64,000 nucleotides of DNA from Winogradskyella schleiferi (GCF_013394655.1 NZ_CP053351.1:2572501-2636500), one strand, 5' to 3'; positions 8,870 to 17,163 are shown, counted from the stretch's first letter. Notes: generated by a model not told the origin, from the letters alone. Program-made: numbers and translations.

Positions 8870-9045
8870 ATGATGCTGGACGAAGGAACCATACGCCTGC
8901 CCTTTCCCATCGTAAAACCCAACTCGAAAGTGTGGTGATGCAAGGGCATCAATTAGACATTAGCGATTTAAAAACAACCACAGAAGGGCTGCAGGAATAC
9001 TGGATCCAATGGAAGCACAAACACATCCAAGCAGCATGTAAGTAA
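8870..9045 (+). pseudogene. Frameshifted remnant of a short gene
   Basis: From the ATG at 8870 the frame reads MMLDEGTIRLPFPIVKPNSKV and stops at a TGA at about 8936. The next frame stays open through VMQGHQLDISDLK to EYWIQWKHKHIQAACK and a stop at 9045. Joining the two at 8934, by ignoring an apparent extra TG dinucleotide in GTGTGGTG, gives a smooth protein of about 57 residues, so a 2-base insertion probably broke a small gene. The product is not recognised. Alternatively the second half could be a separate ORF from the TTG at 8860, which I consider less likely. Confidence 0.4.
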
Positions 9046-9072
9046 ACTATAAACCTCTTAAAGCTAACTATA

Positions 9073-9495
9073 TTACTGTTGCATTTTTAAATACTTATCC
9101 ACCGAATGCTTACCCGAACCGTAGAACAAAAAGAACAGACATACTAATAATACTGACGACGATAACAAGAGGTTCGTCGTGTTCATCTCGCCAATAAAGT
9201 TAATAACTACAGCACCAATTAGTATTGGTAATTGTACTAGGATAGCCCAACGTGTCAATAATCCGAAAATAATTAATAGCCCACCTACAAAATGTGCTGG
9301 TGCAATATAATGCACTAATAACACATTACCCGTTAAAAATTCTATGGGCTCATAAAGTTCTATTAAATACGGTAAGTTAGACATAAAGTAAACGCCCTGG
9401 TAAAACAAAAATATGCCGAGCGCAATTCGAAGTAGATCAAGTGGGTAATACGTGTGAGCATTAGCCCATTTGTTCAGTGATTTTATATAACCCAT
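9073..9495 (-). CDS. DoxX family membrane protein
   Basis: This 140-residue integral membrane protein has four hydrophobic segments, at about residues 20-38, 65-84, 88-105 and 108-126. The family's first-helix pattern (LDLLRIALGIFLFYQGVYF) is present, with a later FVGGLLIIFGLLTRWAILVQ segment. DoxX-like proteins are small four-helix membrane proteins with loosely defined roles in redox or respiration-linked functions. It faces no obvious partner: decayed and repeat DNA lies on one side and a 195-base gap without genes on the other, before the NYN-tail repeat array. Confidence 0.85.
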   Translation of the reverse strand: MGYIKSLNKWANAHTYYPLDLLRIALGIFLFYQGVYFMSNLPYLIELYEPIEFLTGNVLLVHYIAPAHFVGGLLIIFGLLTRWAILVQLPILIGAVVINFIGEMNTTNLLLSSSVLLVCLFFLFYGSGKHSVDKYLKMQQ

Positions 9496-9690
9496 AATAG
9501 TACTGATATTGATTCAACTACTCTAAAGTTACAAATTTTTACTGAGAAATTAATTCGTTCTTGATTAAAATCTGAGTATCAGATTTCAAACAACCCACTG
9601 ATAACCAGTGTTTTTGTGTGACATTTCTGAACATCCCTATGGTTGAAACGATAGGTATTTACACTCTTGCTTTTTAATATTCAGCTCATA

Positions 9691-9829
9691 AATCCTCACG
9701 GCGTTCAATTTCAAAACGCAGGACTAGAAATAATCAAAGGCGTTAATTTCTGAAAACTATAATGACAAGAAAGCTACAAACAAAAACAAAGCAAACTCAA
9801 GCCCTTACATTGCACACAAGCAACACCCA
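9691..9829 (-). pseudogene. Degenerate copy 1 of the NYN gene's 3' part
   Basis: The block AATCCTCACGGCGTTCAATTTC through AATAATCAAAGGCGTTAATTTCTGAAA matches the 3' part of the NYN/OST-HTH gene at 11830-11895. It has lost the extreme tail and carries small changes, so it is the most decayed of three partial copies. It joins directly to the start of a family 1 repeat. The 195 bases before it, from 9496, show no gene. Confidence 0.6.
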
Positions 9830-10073
9830 TATTCCGACAAGGTCGGAACCAACGATTTTCAGAAATAACGAGCCATAAGTAATGTTTTGAAATTCAATTG
9901 AGGATTGGAACAATAATGTAATTCAAATCCTAGAACATACATGCATTAGCGAGTGGTGCTTGCCAAATGCGATAGCATTCACGAAGTCCATTTTAAAAAA
10001 ATAAAAATATAAGAGTAATTCCTAATAAATCGTTTTGATCTTTTGGTTCGTTTTGCATCAAGGCAAAATGAAC
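9830..10073 (+). repeat. Dispersed structured repeat, family 1, copy A1
   Basis: This full copy of about 244 bases has a 5' end CAACACCCATATTCCGACAAGG with stem TTCCGAC/GTCGGAA, then ACGATTTTCAGAAATAACGAGC. The middle contains AATGC-GATA-GCATT, and the 3' end is AAATCGTTTTGATC, then GGTTCGTTTTG-CATCAAGG-CAAAATGAAC. The middle is almost identical to copy A3. Confidence 0.85.
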
Positions 10074-10111
10074 GTAATACAAAATAAAAGCATTAATCAC
10101 AATACTAAACC

Positions 10112-10319
10112 CTAACGTTTTTTCCCCTTAGAACCCTCCTCCTTCATTTTCACAAAAATAGGCTTCTTATGCCCTTTGGAATCCTCACGGCGTTCAATCT
10201 CAAAAGCAGGAATGGAATTAGTCAAAGGCATTAATATCCGAAAACTAAAATGACAAGAAAGGAACAAACAAAAACGAAGACAAAAACAAAGCAAACTCAA
10301 GCCCTAACATTACAAACAA
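10112..10319 (-). pseudogene. Copy 2 of the NYN gene's 3' part
   Basis: On the minus strand the block encodes the last roughly 40 residues of the NYN/OST-HTH protein (LTNSIPAFEIERREDSKG to KEEGSKGKKR), closed by a TAG at 10112-10114. Upstream of this the homology ends and the sequence runs into repeat DNA (acaagaaaggaacaaac), so there is no proper start or catalytic domain. It is a gene fragment, not a gene. Confidence 0.75.
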
Positions 10320-10597
10320 GCAACACCCATATTCCAACATAGTCGGAACCAACGATTTTCAGAAATAATGAGCAAGACATGGTGTAATTTAGAATATCAG
10401 GGATTGGAATCCAATTTTATTAAATACCTTCGAGTATTAATGCATTAGCGAGTGGCGCCTTAGCGAAATGCGATAGCATTCACGAATTCCCATTTAAAAA
10501 ATAACAATCCATGAGTAATTCCTAATAAATCGTTTTGTCCCGACACTGTGGGATTAGTTTGCATTTATATTTAAATGTCTCACTAAAACAAACCAGA
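10320..10597 (+). repeat. Dispersed structured repeat, family 1, copy A2, with altered 3' end
   Basis: The copy has the usual CAACACCCATATTCC start, though its first stem is partly broken (CCAACATAGTCGG), and a middle with CATTAGCGAGTGGCGC. After AAATCGTTTTG the usual GGTTCG hairpin is replaced by TCCCGACACTGTGGGATTAG and a second dyad around ATTTATATTTAAAT. Copy A4 shows the same replacement. Confidence 0.8.
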
Positions 10598-10643
10598 TTG
10601 AAAATAAAAAAGACAACAAGCGCAAGCCCGAAAATCGCAAATT

Positions 10644-10890
10644 AGCAACACCCAAATTCCGACAAGGTCGGAACCAACGATTTTCAGAAATAACGAGCCA
10701 TAAGTAATGTTTTGAAATTCAATTGAGGATTGGAACAATAATGTAATTCAAATCCTAGAACATACATGCATTAGCGAGTGGTGCTCGGCAAATGCGATAG
10801 CATTCACGAAGTCCATTTTAAAAAAATAAAAATATAAGAGTAATTCCTAATAAATCGTTTTGACTTTCCTGCCTGCCAGCAGGCAGGTTG
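10644..10890 (+). repeat. Dispersed structured repeat, family 1, copy A3, with altered 3' end
   Basis: The body is nearly identical to copy A1. After the conserved AAATCGTTTTG the 3' hairpin is replaced by a different palindrome, CCTGCCTGC-CA-GCAGGCAGG, at about 10866-10886. Confidence 0.8.
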
Positions 10891-11027
10891 GTTATGTATT
10901 CATCTTAAAATGTCTACTAGACATTTCAAGCTAAATAGTGTGTCAAGACAAATGCGATAGCATTCATGACTACCGATTTAATAAAATAGAAACCATAGGA
11001 ACTAAAATGAATAGAACAAAAGAACCC

Positions 11028-11229
11028 TAACGTTTTTTTCCCCTTAGAACCTTCCTCATTGATTTTTACAAAAATAAGCTTCTCATGCCCTTTGGAATCT
11101 TCACGGCGTTCAATTTCAAACGCAGGAATGGAATTAATCAAAGGCGTTAATTTCTGAAAACTATAATGACAAGAAAGCAACAAACAAAGACAAAAACAAA
11201 GCAAACTCAAGCCCTAACATTACAAACAA
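11028..11229 (-). pseudogene. Copy 3 of the NYN gene's 3' part, homopolymer-shifted
   Basis: This minus-strand block encodes LINSIPAFEIERREDSKG and KINEEGSKGKK like the parent gene. It has seven T where copy 2 has six just before CCCCTTAG, so the last codons shift frame and the normal stop is lost. It has no catalytic domain or start and fuses on its 5' side to repeat DNA exactly as copy 2 does. Confidence 0.75.
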
Positions 11230-11505
11230 GCAACACCCATATTCCGACAAGGTCGGAACCAACGATTTTCAGAAATAACGAGCAAGACATGGTGTTAATT
11301 TAGAATCTCAAGGATTAGAAACCAATTTTATTAAATACCTTCGAGTATTAATGCATTAGCGAGTGGCGCATTAGCGAAATGCGATAGCATTCACGAATTC
11401 CCATTTAAAAAATAACAATCCATGAGTAATTCCTAATAAATCGTTTTGTCCCGACACTGTGAGATTAGTTTGCATTTATATTTAAATGTCCCACTAAAAC
11501 AAACC
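11230..11505 (+). repeat. Dispersed structured repeat, family 1, copy A4
   Basis: This is nearly identical to copy A2 over its whole length, including the TCCCGACACTGTGAGATTAG replacement of the 3' hairpin. It has an intact 5' stem (TTCCGACAAGGTCGGAA). Copies A2 and A4 each follow an NYN-tail fragment, so fragment plus repeat was amplified as a unit. Confidence 0.8.
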
Positions 11506-11553
11506 AGATTGAAAATAAAAAAGACAACAAGCGCAAGCACGAAAATCGCAAAT

Positions 11554-11757
11554 TAGCAACACCCAAATTCCGACAACGTCGGAACCAACGATTTTCAGAA
11601 ATAACGAGCAAGACATGGTATTAATTTAGAATATCAAGGATTAGAAACCACTTTTATTAAATACCTTCGAGTATTAATATATTAGCGAGTGGTGCTCGCA
11701 ATTTCCTAATAAATCGTTTTGATCTTTTGGTTCGTTTTGCATCAAGGCAAAATGAAC
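11554..11757 (+). repeat. Dispersed structured repeat, family 1, copy A5
   Basis: A shorter copy that lacks the AATGCGATAGCATT middle hairpin but has both ends: TTCCGAC-AAC-GTCGGAA at the start and GGTTCGTTTTG-CATCAAGG-CAAAATGAAC at the end. It stops 5 bases before the stop codon of the intact NYN gene, so the array is directly 3' of that gene. Confidence 0.8.
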
Positions 11758-11762
11758 AACAC

Positions 11763-12524
11763 TTACCGTTTCTTCCCCTTAGAACCCTCCTCCTTCAACT
11801 TTACAAAAATAAGCTTCTTGTGCCCTTTGGAATCCTCACGGCGTTCAATCTCAAAAGCAGGAATGGAATTAATCAACGGCGTTAATTTCTGAAAGCCATA
11901 ATTCCGGGAATCAAAATTAGGCTGTTTTTTTTGCAACAAACTCCCAACATCTCCCAAAAACGCCCAACCATCATCATCGGCAACATCATCTATGGTCGTG
12001 GCTATGAATTTAATATCTTTAGAGGTAATATTATCATACTTACTTTTGGTCACTACCGATTTTGTACTGGAGTTAGAAGCCGACTCTTCCGTTTCACTTT
12101 TAAGAATTTCTATATATATAAACTTATCGCAAGCCACAATAAACGGATTCGGTGTTTTCTTTTCGCCAATACCATAGACTTTCATGCCAGCTTCACGCAA
12201 ACGCGTTGCTAAACGGGTAAAATCACTGTCGCTAGACACCAAACAAAACCCATCTACTTTCTCCGAATACAAAATATCCATCGCATCGATAATCATGGCG
12301 GAATCCGTAGCATTTTTTCCTGTGGTATAACCGTATTGTTGTATGGGTGTTATAGCATTTTCCAAGAGCATGTTTTTCCATTTGGATAAATGCGGCTTGG
12401 TCCAATCGCCATAAATCCGTTTAATGGTGGGATTGCCGTATTTGGCGATTTCCTCCATCATTTCTTTAACGTAGGCTGATGGGATATTATCACCATCGAT
12501 GAGCACGGCTAGTTTTATGTCCAT
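11763..12524 (-). CDS. NYN domain ribonuclease-like protein with OST-HTH domain
   Basis: This 253-residue protein combines an N-terminal NYN (PIN-like) domain with a C-terminal OST-HTH/LOTUS RNA-binding domain, as in LabA/DUF88-like proteins. Acidic residues expected at the metal site are visible: D10 and D12 in LIDGDN, D74 and D80 in ATDSAMIID, D99 and D101 in SSDSD. Residues about 165-240 (ISTIDDVADDDGWAFLGDVG-like to FEIERRED) form the OST-HTH part, and the end is basic (KGKKR). The role is probably RNA cleavage or binding. Three partial copies of its last 120-170 bases lie downstream, mixed with family 1 repeats, which is unusual. Confidence 0.88.
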   Translation of the reverse strand: MDIKLAVLIDGDNIPSAYVKEMMEEIAKYGNPTIKRIYGDWTKPHLSKWKNMLLENAITPIQQYGYTTGKNATDSAMIIDAMDILYSEKVDGFCLVSSDSDFTRLATRLREAGMKVYGIGEKKTPNPFIVACDKFIYIEILKSETEESASNSSTKSVVTKSKYDNITSKDIKFIATTIDDVADDDGWAFLGDVGSLLQKKQPNFDSRNYGFQKLTPLINSIPAFEIERREDSKGHKKLIFVKLKEEGSKGKKR

Positions 12525-12747
12525 TTGGTTTAGGTTGTTTTGTGAGGGTTAAAGGTAGTGGGATTATTTTAGAAATGGTATTGAATAGGCTAAGGTTTTA
12601 AAAGAGTGTACCAACATGGTGTAAGGTCATCTCATGTTTCTATGACGTAATTTCTAAATCAACAACCAAGTGTAGGTCTATGGCGCTCTACGATATTTTC
12701 ATTAGAAACTGTAAAGAAAAAAGAAACTTTTTCGTGCTGCTTCTTAA

Positions 12748-13533
12748 CTAGTCATTGTCATCTTCCCGATCACAATCCGCCAATTGCTTCATGTAATTAG
12801 AGGTCAAACTCTTAATAAGTCCTATGACAGATCCCTTAATTTCATGTATGGATTTTGCTTTTAGTTGCTCTTTTTCAACCGTAGCTTTTAAAGTTTCGGT
12901 ACTACAATCACAAGCTTCCAAGGCATTATTAAACGTATCTACATTCTGAGTAACCAAAGATTCTAATTTTGCAATCAGATGCTCTTTCTGTAAAAGTAAT
13001 TCTTCGTTTTGCTTTTCAGCTATTTTCACCTGTAATTCGGCTTGTTGGCGTTCAAGTTCTTGCTGCCGTTGTAATAACTGATTTTGTGAGGCGTCTAATG
13101 AAGCCTGTTCGTCGGTAGCGTCAAGAGTTTCCATAACTATCGCTTCGACTATTGGTGTTTCTGCGGCAATGGTACAGTCATCTAACTGCGCTATGGTGGC
13201 ATTGGCTAGTTTTTTACCCTTATGGGCATAGTAGTAAGCATCTTCTAAGGTTGTTGAATTTTTGGCTTTAGATAAATAGTTTATGGCGTCATAAACGGTA
13301 TCATCTACTGTATCACATTCGCAATCACTTATAGATTTTTGCACTTTTATAAAGGCCTCTTTAGCACGCTTTGCGAAATGCTTGGCATGGGTCACATTAT
13401 TAGCTTCTAAAGCAGATTCTGAATGTGATAAGGCATATACAATGTGCGCATAAGCTGTTGAACAGTCGGATTGTGCATTAGCATTTAAATACGTTGCACA
13501 ACAAAGGGATAGAAAAATGTAGGTTTTTTTCAA
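12748..13533 (-). CDS. Secreted coiled-coil protein of unknown function
   Basis: A 261-residue protein with a signal peptide (residues 1-21, ending NANAQ). Six or more Cys follow in two groups, including DCSTAYAH, SDCECDTVDD and EACDCSTETL, and a strongly predicted coiled coil (about residues 145-190, rich in Q and E: LLQRQQELERQQAELQVK). The C-terminus is acidic (DREDDND). The repeated helical spacing with Cys pairs suggests a periplasmic helical protein, but I recognise no family. A 222-base gap separates it from the NYN gene on the same strand, so there is no clear operon link. Confidence 0.75.
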   Translation of the reverse strand: MKKTYIFLSLCCATYLNANAQSDCSTAYAHIVYALSHSESALEANNVTHAKHFAKRAKEAFIKVQKSISDCECDTVDDTVYDAINYLSKAKNSTTLEDAYYYAHKGKKLANATIAQLDDCTIAAETPIVEAIVMETLDATDEQASLDASQNQLLQRQQELERQQAELQVKIAEKQNEELLLQKEHLIAKLESLVTQNVDTFNNALEACDCSTETLKATVEKEQLKAKSIHEIKGSVIGLIKSLTSNYMKQLADCDREDDND

Positions 13534-13710
13534 GTCGATTTGGGTTATTTTAGTTTAAGTAGGTGGGCTAAAATAACTAAATTTTGCGACCAGAATGTAC
13601 TTTTTCGAAAGGAATTAAATTTATGGGCAATAAAATCTTAGTAGTCTTTGGTTGTCATGTTGCCTTCAGATTGACCTCTTTTAGAGCTCTAAAGTGTACT
13701 TACTTGGTCA

Positions 13711-14010
13711 TCAGTTTAGCTTCGAACTAGAATTTAAGGCTATATGGTTATCAGAAATTACACCATTAGCGTCTTTTGTACCATCATTGTGAAAACCTAA
13801 GACAAGCCACCTACTCAAAGATGTTTCAATGCTTAATGCTTTCGCCGTGTCTTCTTAACCACAGACCTATATAAACATAATAGTATCCTCGTCCTTAGTA
13901 AACCTTGTTATTAACGTTTTGGCTTTAGAGTCCTTGCCATTGGCATTGTTTGTTTGCGTTGCAGGCTTCAACTTAAATAGGCGTTGTATCAATTCTTTAA
14001 AATGTGTCAT
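13711..14010 (-). pseudogene. Decayed gene of about 100 codons with two in-frame stops
   Basis: On the minus strand an ATG at 14008-14010 opens a 47-codon frame (MTHFKELIQRLFKLK to KDEDTIMFI) that ends in a TAG at 13867-13869. The same frame continues past a TAA at 13855-13857 with TAKALSIETSLSRWLVLGFH and ends in a TGA at 13711-13713. Codon use looks coding on both sides of the stops. A TAACTTTG box lies at 14033-14040 on this strand, about 23 bases before the ATG. Either the first 47 codons are still expressed or the whole is dead. No family is recognised. The bases 13534-13710 show nothing else. Confidence 0.45.
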
Positions 14011-14252
14011 CGCATGTAGTGTTTGATGTTACCAAAGTTACGAAGCTAATCTGACTTTGGATGTCGGCAACACCCGTAAATCGACTAAATATCAAAGATT
14101 TAGCGTTAATTTAACACTTGGGTAGTGGTTTGGTAAAGTTGGTTGGTTTTGTTGTTTGGGCCTTTTTTGTAGTTGTTTGTATCTCATTTGGTAAGATTGA
14201 TTCGTTAGTCTCGCGATGGCGTAAAAAACAACTCCGACCTAAATACCAGAAT

Positions 14253-14633
<381 letters not shown>

Positions 14634-14680
14634 TTATATTTTTAATGTGGTATAATATCCCCAAAAATACTTAAAAAACA

Positions 14681-14713
14681 AATCTCGTTAAACAACATTT
14701 GCTTAACGAGATT
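14681..14713 (-). terminator. Hairpin after the tiny gene pair
   Basis: AATCTCGTTAA (14681-14691) pairs perfectly with TTAACGAGATT (14703-14713) over an 11-base loop. A-rich sequence on both sides gives T runs in either direction, so it may act as a bidirectional terminator between the 14.7 kb tiny genes and the 14.3-14.6 kb gene. Confidence 0.6.
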
Positions 14714-14731
14714 CTGACAAAAAAACTAATT

Positions 14732-14839
14732 TTAATTACCTTCTCTTGAATGATGATATTCATCATTATTAGGATTTAATTGATTGGCATGATTGTCGTT
14801 GTCTGCTTGAATTTGATCTTCATCTCTGTCTGATTTCAT
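14732..14839 (-). CDS. Tiny acidic hydrophilic protein (35 aa)
   Basis: The minus-strand frame starts at ATG 14837-14839 and ends with TAA at 14732-14734. It encodes a 35-residue polar protein with MKSDRDEDQIQ, then DNHANQLNPNNDEYHHSRE. The core NHANQLNPNN(D/E)EY resembles, from memory, a tiny conserved hydrophilic protein seen in several Bacteroidetes. It has no hydrophobic core and is probably disordered. It lies 55 bases downstream of the SMP-like gene on the same strand and upstream of the hairpin at 14681-14713, so the two are probably one short transcript. Function is unknown; a stress-related role is a guess. Confidence 0.65.
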   Translation of the reverse strand: MKSDRDEDQIQADNDNHANQLNPNNDEYHHSREGN

Positions 14840-14894
14840 AATAATTGAATTTAAAAATTAATAATTTAATTGTTTAACTAAAATAGCTGTATCA

Positions 14895-15032
14895 CTATTT
14901 CTTTTTTGCAGCACTGCGTTGCGCTCTAGATGCAAAACTTTTTTCTGATACGCCTCCTGTGCTTGATTTTTTCGCCGTAGCCCTTTGAATTCTCGAAGCA
15001 GCTTTTGTTGTCATTGATTTTGATTTACTCAT
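14895..15032 (-). CDS. Tiny basic SMP-domain-like protein (45 aa)
   Basis: An ATG at 15030-15032 opens a 45-residue frame ending in TAG at 14895-14897. The product is very basic and alanine/serine-rich. The pattern ASRIQ(R)A...GG(V)...SFASRAQRSAAKKK closely resembles the repeat of the seed-maturation-protein (SMP, LEA-like) family known in plants and fungi and seen as single repeats in some bacteria. It probably stays soluble and disordered and may protect cells in desiccation or stress, which is inference from the family. It is likely cotranscribed with the tiny acidic protein gene downstream. Confidence 0.65.
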   Translation of the reverse strand: MSKSKSMTTKAASRIQRATAKKSSTGGVSEKSFASRAQRSAAKKK

Positions 15033-15218
15033 AATTATTGGTTTAAAATTAATGTTATTGAAGGTTAGTAGCTTACTTTCCCTTCCGTTTATAATTCAAA
15101 GGTCATAATTATTTAATGTATTTTTTTTCATTTGGGATGTACAAGCTATATTTGGGATATGAACTAGAAATTTTGTGACAAAATCACAAAAACGCCTTAA
15201 TGATACCAAACCAATTGC

Positions 15219-16259
15219 ATGAATTATTATTACAAGTACTTAGAAGCACTAGAAGAAATTGACATATTAGAATCATTTATTTTTATACTTTTTTGCGTAT
15301 TAGTTTTAGTGGTAATTAGAAATTGGTACAACCTTTACAAAAAGCGTAATTTCAGAAAAAAGAATAGACAACTAAAAGCACAGTTAGAAGCTAGCCAATT
15401 AGGTATTGCTAACTTCGATAAAGAATTACAAAAAATTGCCTCATTAGAAAACGCATTAGCCAACAAACACAGTGAGATTTTTCAGTTACAACAAGAGATA
15501 GAAGACTACAAACAAAAATTCTTTGCGACTTTAAGTGAAAAGGACAAAGAAATTGCAAAACAAAAAGAAACGAACAACCACCAGCAAAAAGCTTACGAAC
15601 GCTATGTAAACTACAAAAATGTAGAAGCAAACAATACCAGACTTGGTGCGCATTTTATTAAAAATGTAATTAGCCAGATATACGAAGACTTGGAAGAAAC
15701 TGAAGAAAGTTATAAATCCTTTTTAGGCATTTCTTATAAAACCAACACTGCAAAAAGTAAATTACCATCCTTAAAAGCTTTAAAAAGCATTTTTAAACTA
15801 TTAGATTATAATGTTTCTGCTCTTAATACGGAAAAAACAAGTATTGATGACGAGTTAATGCATATAAAAATGTTCTTAGATTTAATTAAATACCTAAAAC
15901 CAAACACCAAAATTGAATTAAAAAATAGGTTAACCGAGGCACAACTAAATCGAATAGAAATAAAACCTACCCTATTTTTTCCATTCGTTGAAAATGCTTT
16001 AAAACATGGAAGCCTAAACGAAGAAGCCTCTTTTATTAGCATCGTATTAAAAGAAAACACAGATAAACAATTAAGCTATTGCTTAGTAAATAGTGCCGAA
16101 CAACGCATAGAACAGGAAGATAAAATAACACAAACTTCAAATTTTGGATTAAATGCCTTACAACAATTATTAAATGCTTACTACCCAAATAGTTCCTTAG
16201 AACATAAAACACTACCAAATAACCAATATTTATCCGAACTAACATTAAGCCTCAATTAA
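15219..16259 (+). CDS. LytS-like sensor histidine kinase with atypical H-box
   Basis: This 346-residue protein has one membrane segment (about residues 18-36), a long coiled coil (about 45-130) and a cytoplasmic kinase part. The phospho-acceptor region reads GAHFIKNVISQIYEDLEE with His at about 145, in the place of the family's QPHFLFN. An intermediate helix (IDDELMHIKMFLDLIK) and an N-box (PTLFFPFVENALKHGS, about 250-265) fit a His_kinase/HATPase pair. The response-regulator gene follows with no gap (TAA then ATG), so they form a two-component pair. The missing glutamine/phenylalanine/leucine around the His is unusual. The signal it senses is unknown; there is no extracellular domain to speak of. 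Confidence 0.82.
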   Translation: MNYYYKYLEALEEIDILESFIFILFCVLVLVVIRNWYNLYKKRNFRKKNRQLKAQLEASQLGIANFDKELQKIASLENALANKHSEIFQLQQEIEDYKQKFFATLSEKDKEIAKQKETNNHQQKAYERYVNYKNVEANNTRLGAHFIKNVISQIYEDLEETEESYKSFLGISYKTNTAKSKLPSLKALKSIFKLLDYNVSALNTEKTSIDDELMHIKMFLDLIKYLKPNTKIELKNRLTEAQLNRIEIKPTLFFPFVENALKHGSLNEEASFISIVLKENTDKQLSYCLVNSAEQRIEQEDKITQTSNFGLNALQQLLNAYYPNSSLEHKTLPNNQYLSELTLSLN

Positions 16260-17003
16260 ATGATACGCTATATACTTGTTGATGATGAACCCAAGATTTT
16301 AGAAAGAGTAAAAGCTAAAATAGATAGCATTGCTAAAGATTATGAACTAAAGCACATAGCGAGCTATTCTAGTTCTAAGAAAGCTTTTGAAGAAGTACAG
16401 GAAGACACATATGATTTATTGATTGTAGATTATCAAATGCCCGTTTATAAAGGCATTGAACTAGCACAAAAAATTGCAACTAACAAAAAAATCATCTTTT
16501 TAACATCAACTACAAATAATGAAAAAAAAGTCATTAATAGTCTAGATATTTCTGGTTATTTAAGTAAACCTTTTGATATTGAGGAATTTGAAGAGATCCT
16601 TAAACATAAGGTTATTGGTAAACTCCAAACAAATATCGCCTATAATCAAGGTGATTTAGTAACCATAGCCACTGGTGTAACTCAAGATATTGGCTTTTAC
16701 CCAAACAAGATCTATTACATTACAAGTTCTAAAACGAAAAATGGAGAAAAAGCTAGTAAAAACTGTGTCCATTTTTTTGGAGCACAAGACGAGGTCATTG
16801 CTCCAAATGTTAGATTGACTGTTGCACAACTCTCTATAAAATTAAAACCTTATGGTTTCGAAAAGATAAACCAAAGTACTTTAATCAACTTAAACATGTT
16901 TGACAAGCGCTTTAATAAAGAACTGCATTTAAAACATTGTGAGGAAACCTTTAATATTGGAGAAAGTGAAAAAGAAGCTATTATTAGCAAATTACGTTCT
17001 TAA
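16260..17003 (+). CDS. LytTR-family response regulator
   Basis: A 247-residue regulator with an N-terminal receiver and a C-terminal LytTR DNA-binding domain. The receiver has acidic residues at LVDDEP near the start, the phospho-acceptor Asp in LLIVDYQMPVYKG (about residue 57), and the conserved Lys in GYLSKPFD. The LytTR part includes KIYYITSSKTKNG, LSIKLKPYGFEKINQSTLINLNMFD and a C-terminal basic tail. It begins at the base after the stop of the atypical LytS-like kinase and is clearly its partner. Target genes are not visible in the window. Confidence 0.88.
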   Translation: MIRYILVDDEPKILERVKAKIDSIAKDYELKHIASYSSSKKAFEEVQEDTYDLLIVDYQMPVYKGIELAQKIATNKKIIFLTSTTNNEKKVINSLDISGYLSKPFDIEEFEEILKHKVIGKLQTNIAYNQGDLVTIATGVTQDIGFYPNKIYYITSSKTKNGEKASKNCVHFFGAQDEVIAPNVRLTVAQLSIKLKPYGFEKINQSTLINLNMFDKRFNKELHLKHCEETFNIGESEKEAIISKLRS

Positions 17004-17163
17004 TCTGATTGCGCATTAATTCGAACTTGCAAAAAAACAGCCAAATTTTCACTTTGGACTAAAATCTTATACTTTTAAAATGATTTAATTTGTTTGTTTA
17101 ATTAAACATCTATGTATTTTAGAGCCTAACCTAATTTTCTAAAATAGGTTTTGCCATACTAGT

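Noticed and set aside
10926..11210. 94-codon minus-strand frame over NYN-tail copy 3
   Set aside because: It runs past the normal stop only because of one extra T in a homopolymer and continues into repeat DNA, so it is a fragment rather than a gene.
9691..11757. CRISPR array hypothesis for the repeat-rich region
   Set aside because: Repeats are 200-280 bases long with hairpin ends, not 25-40 base repeats with uniform spacers, and no cas genes are nearby.
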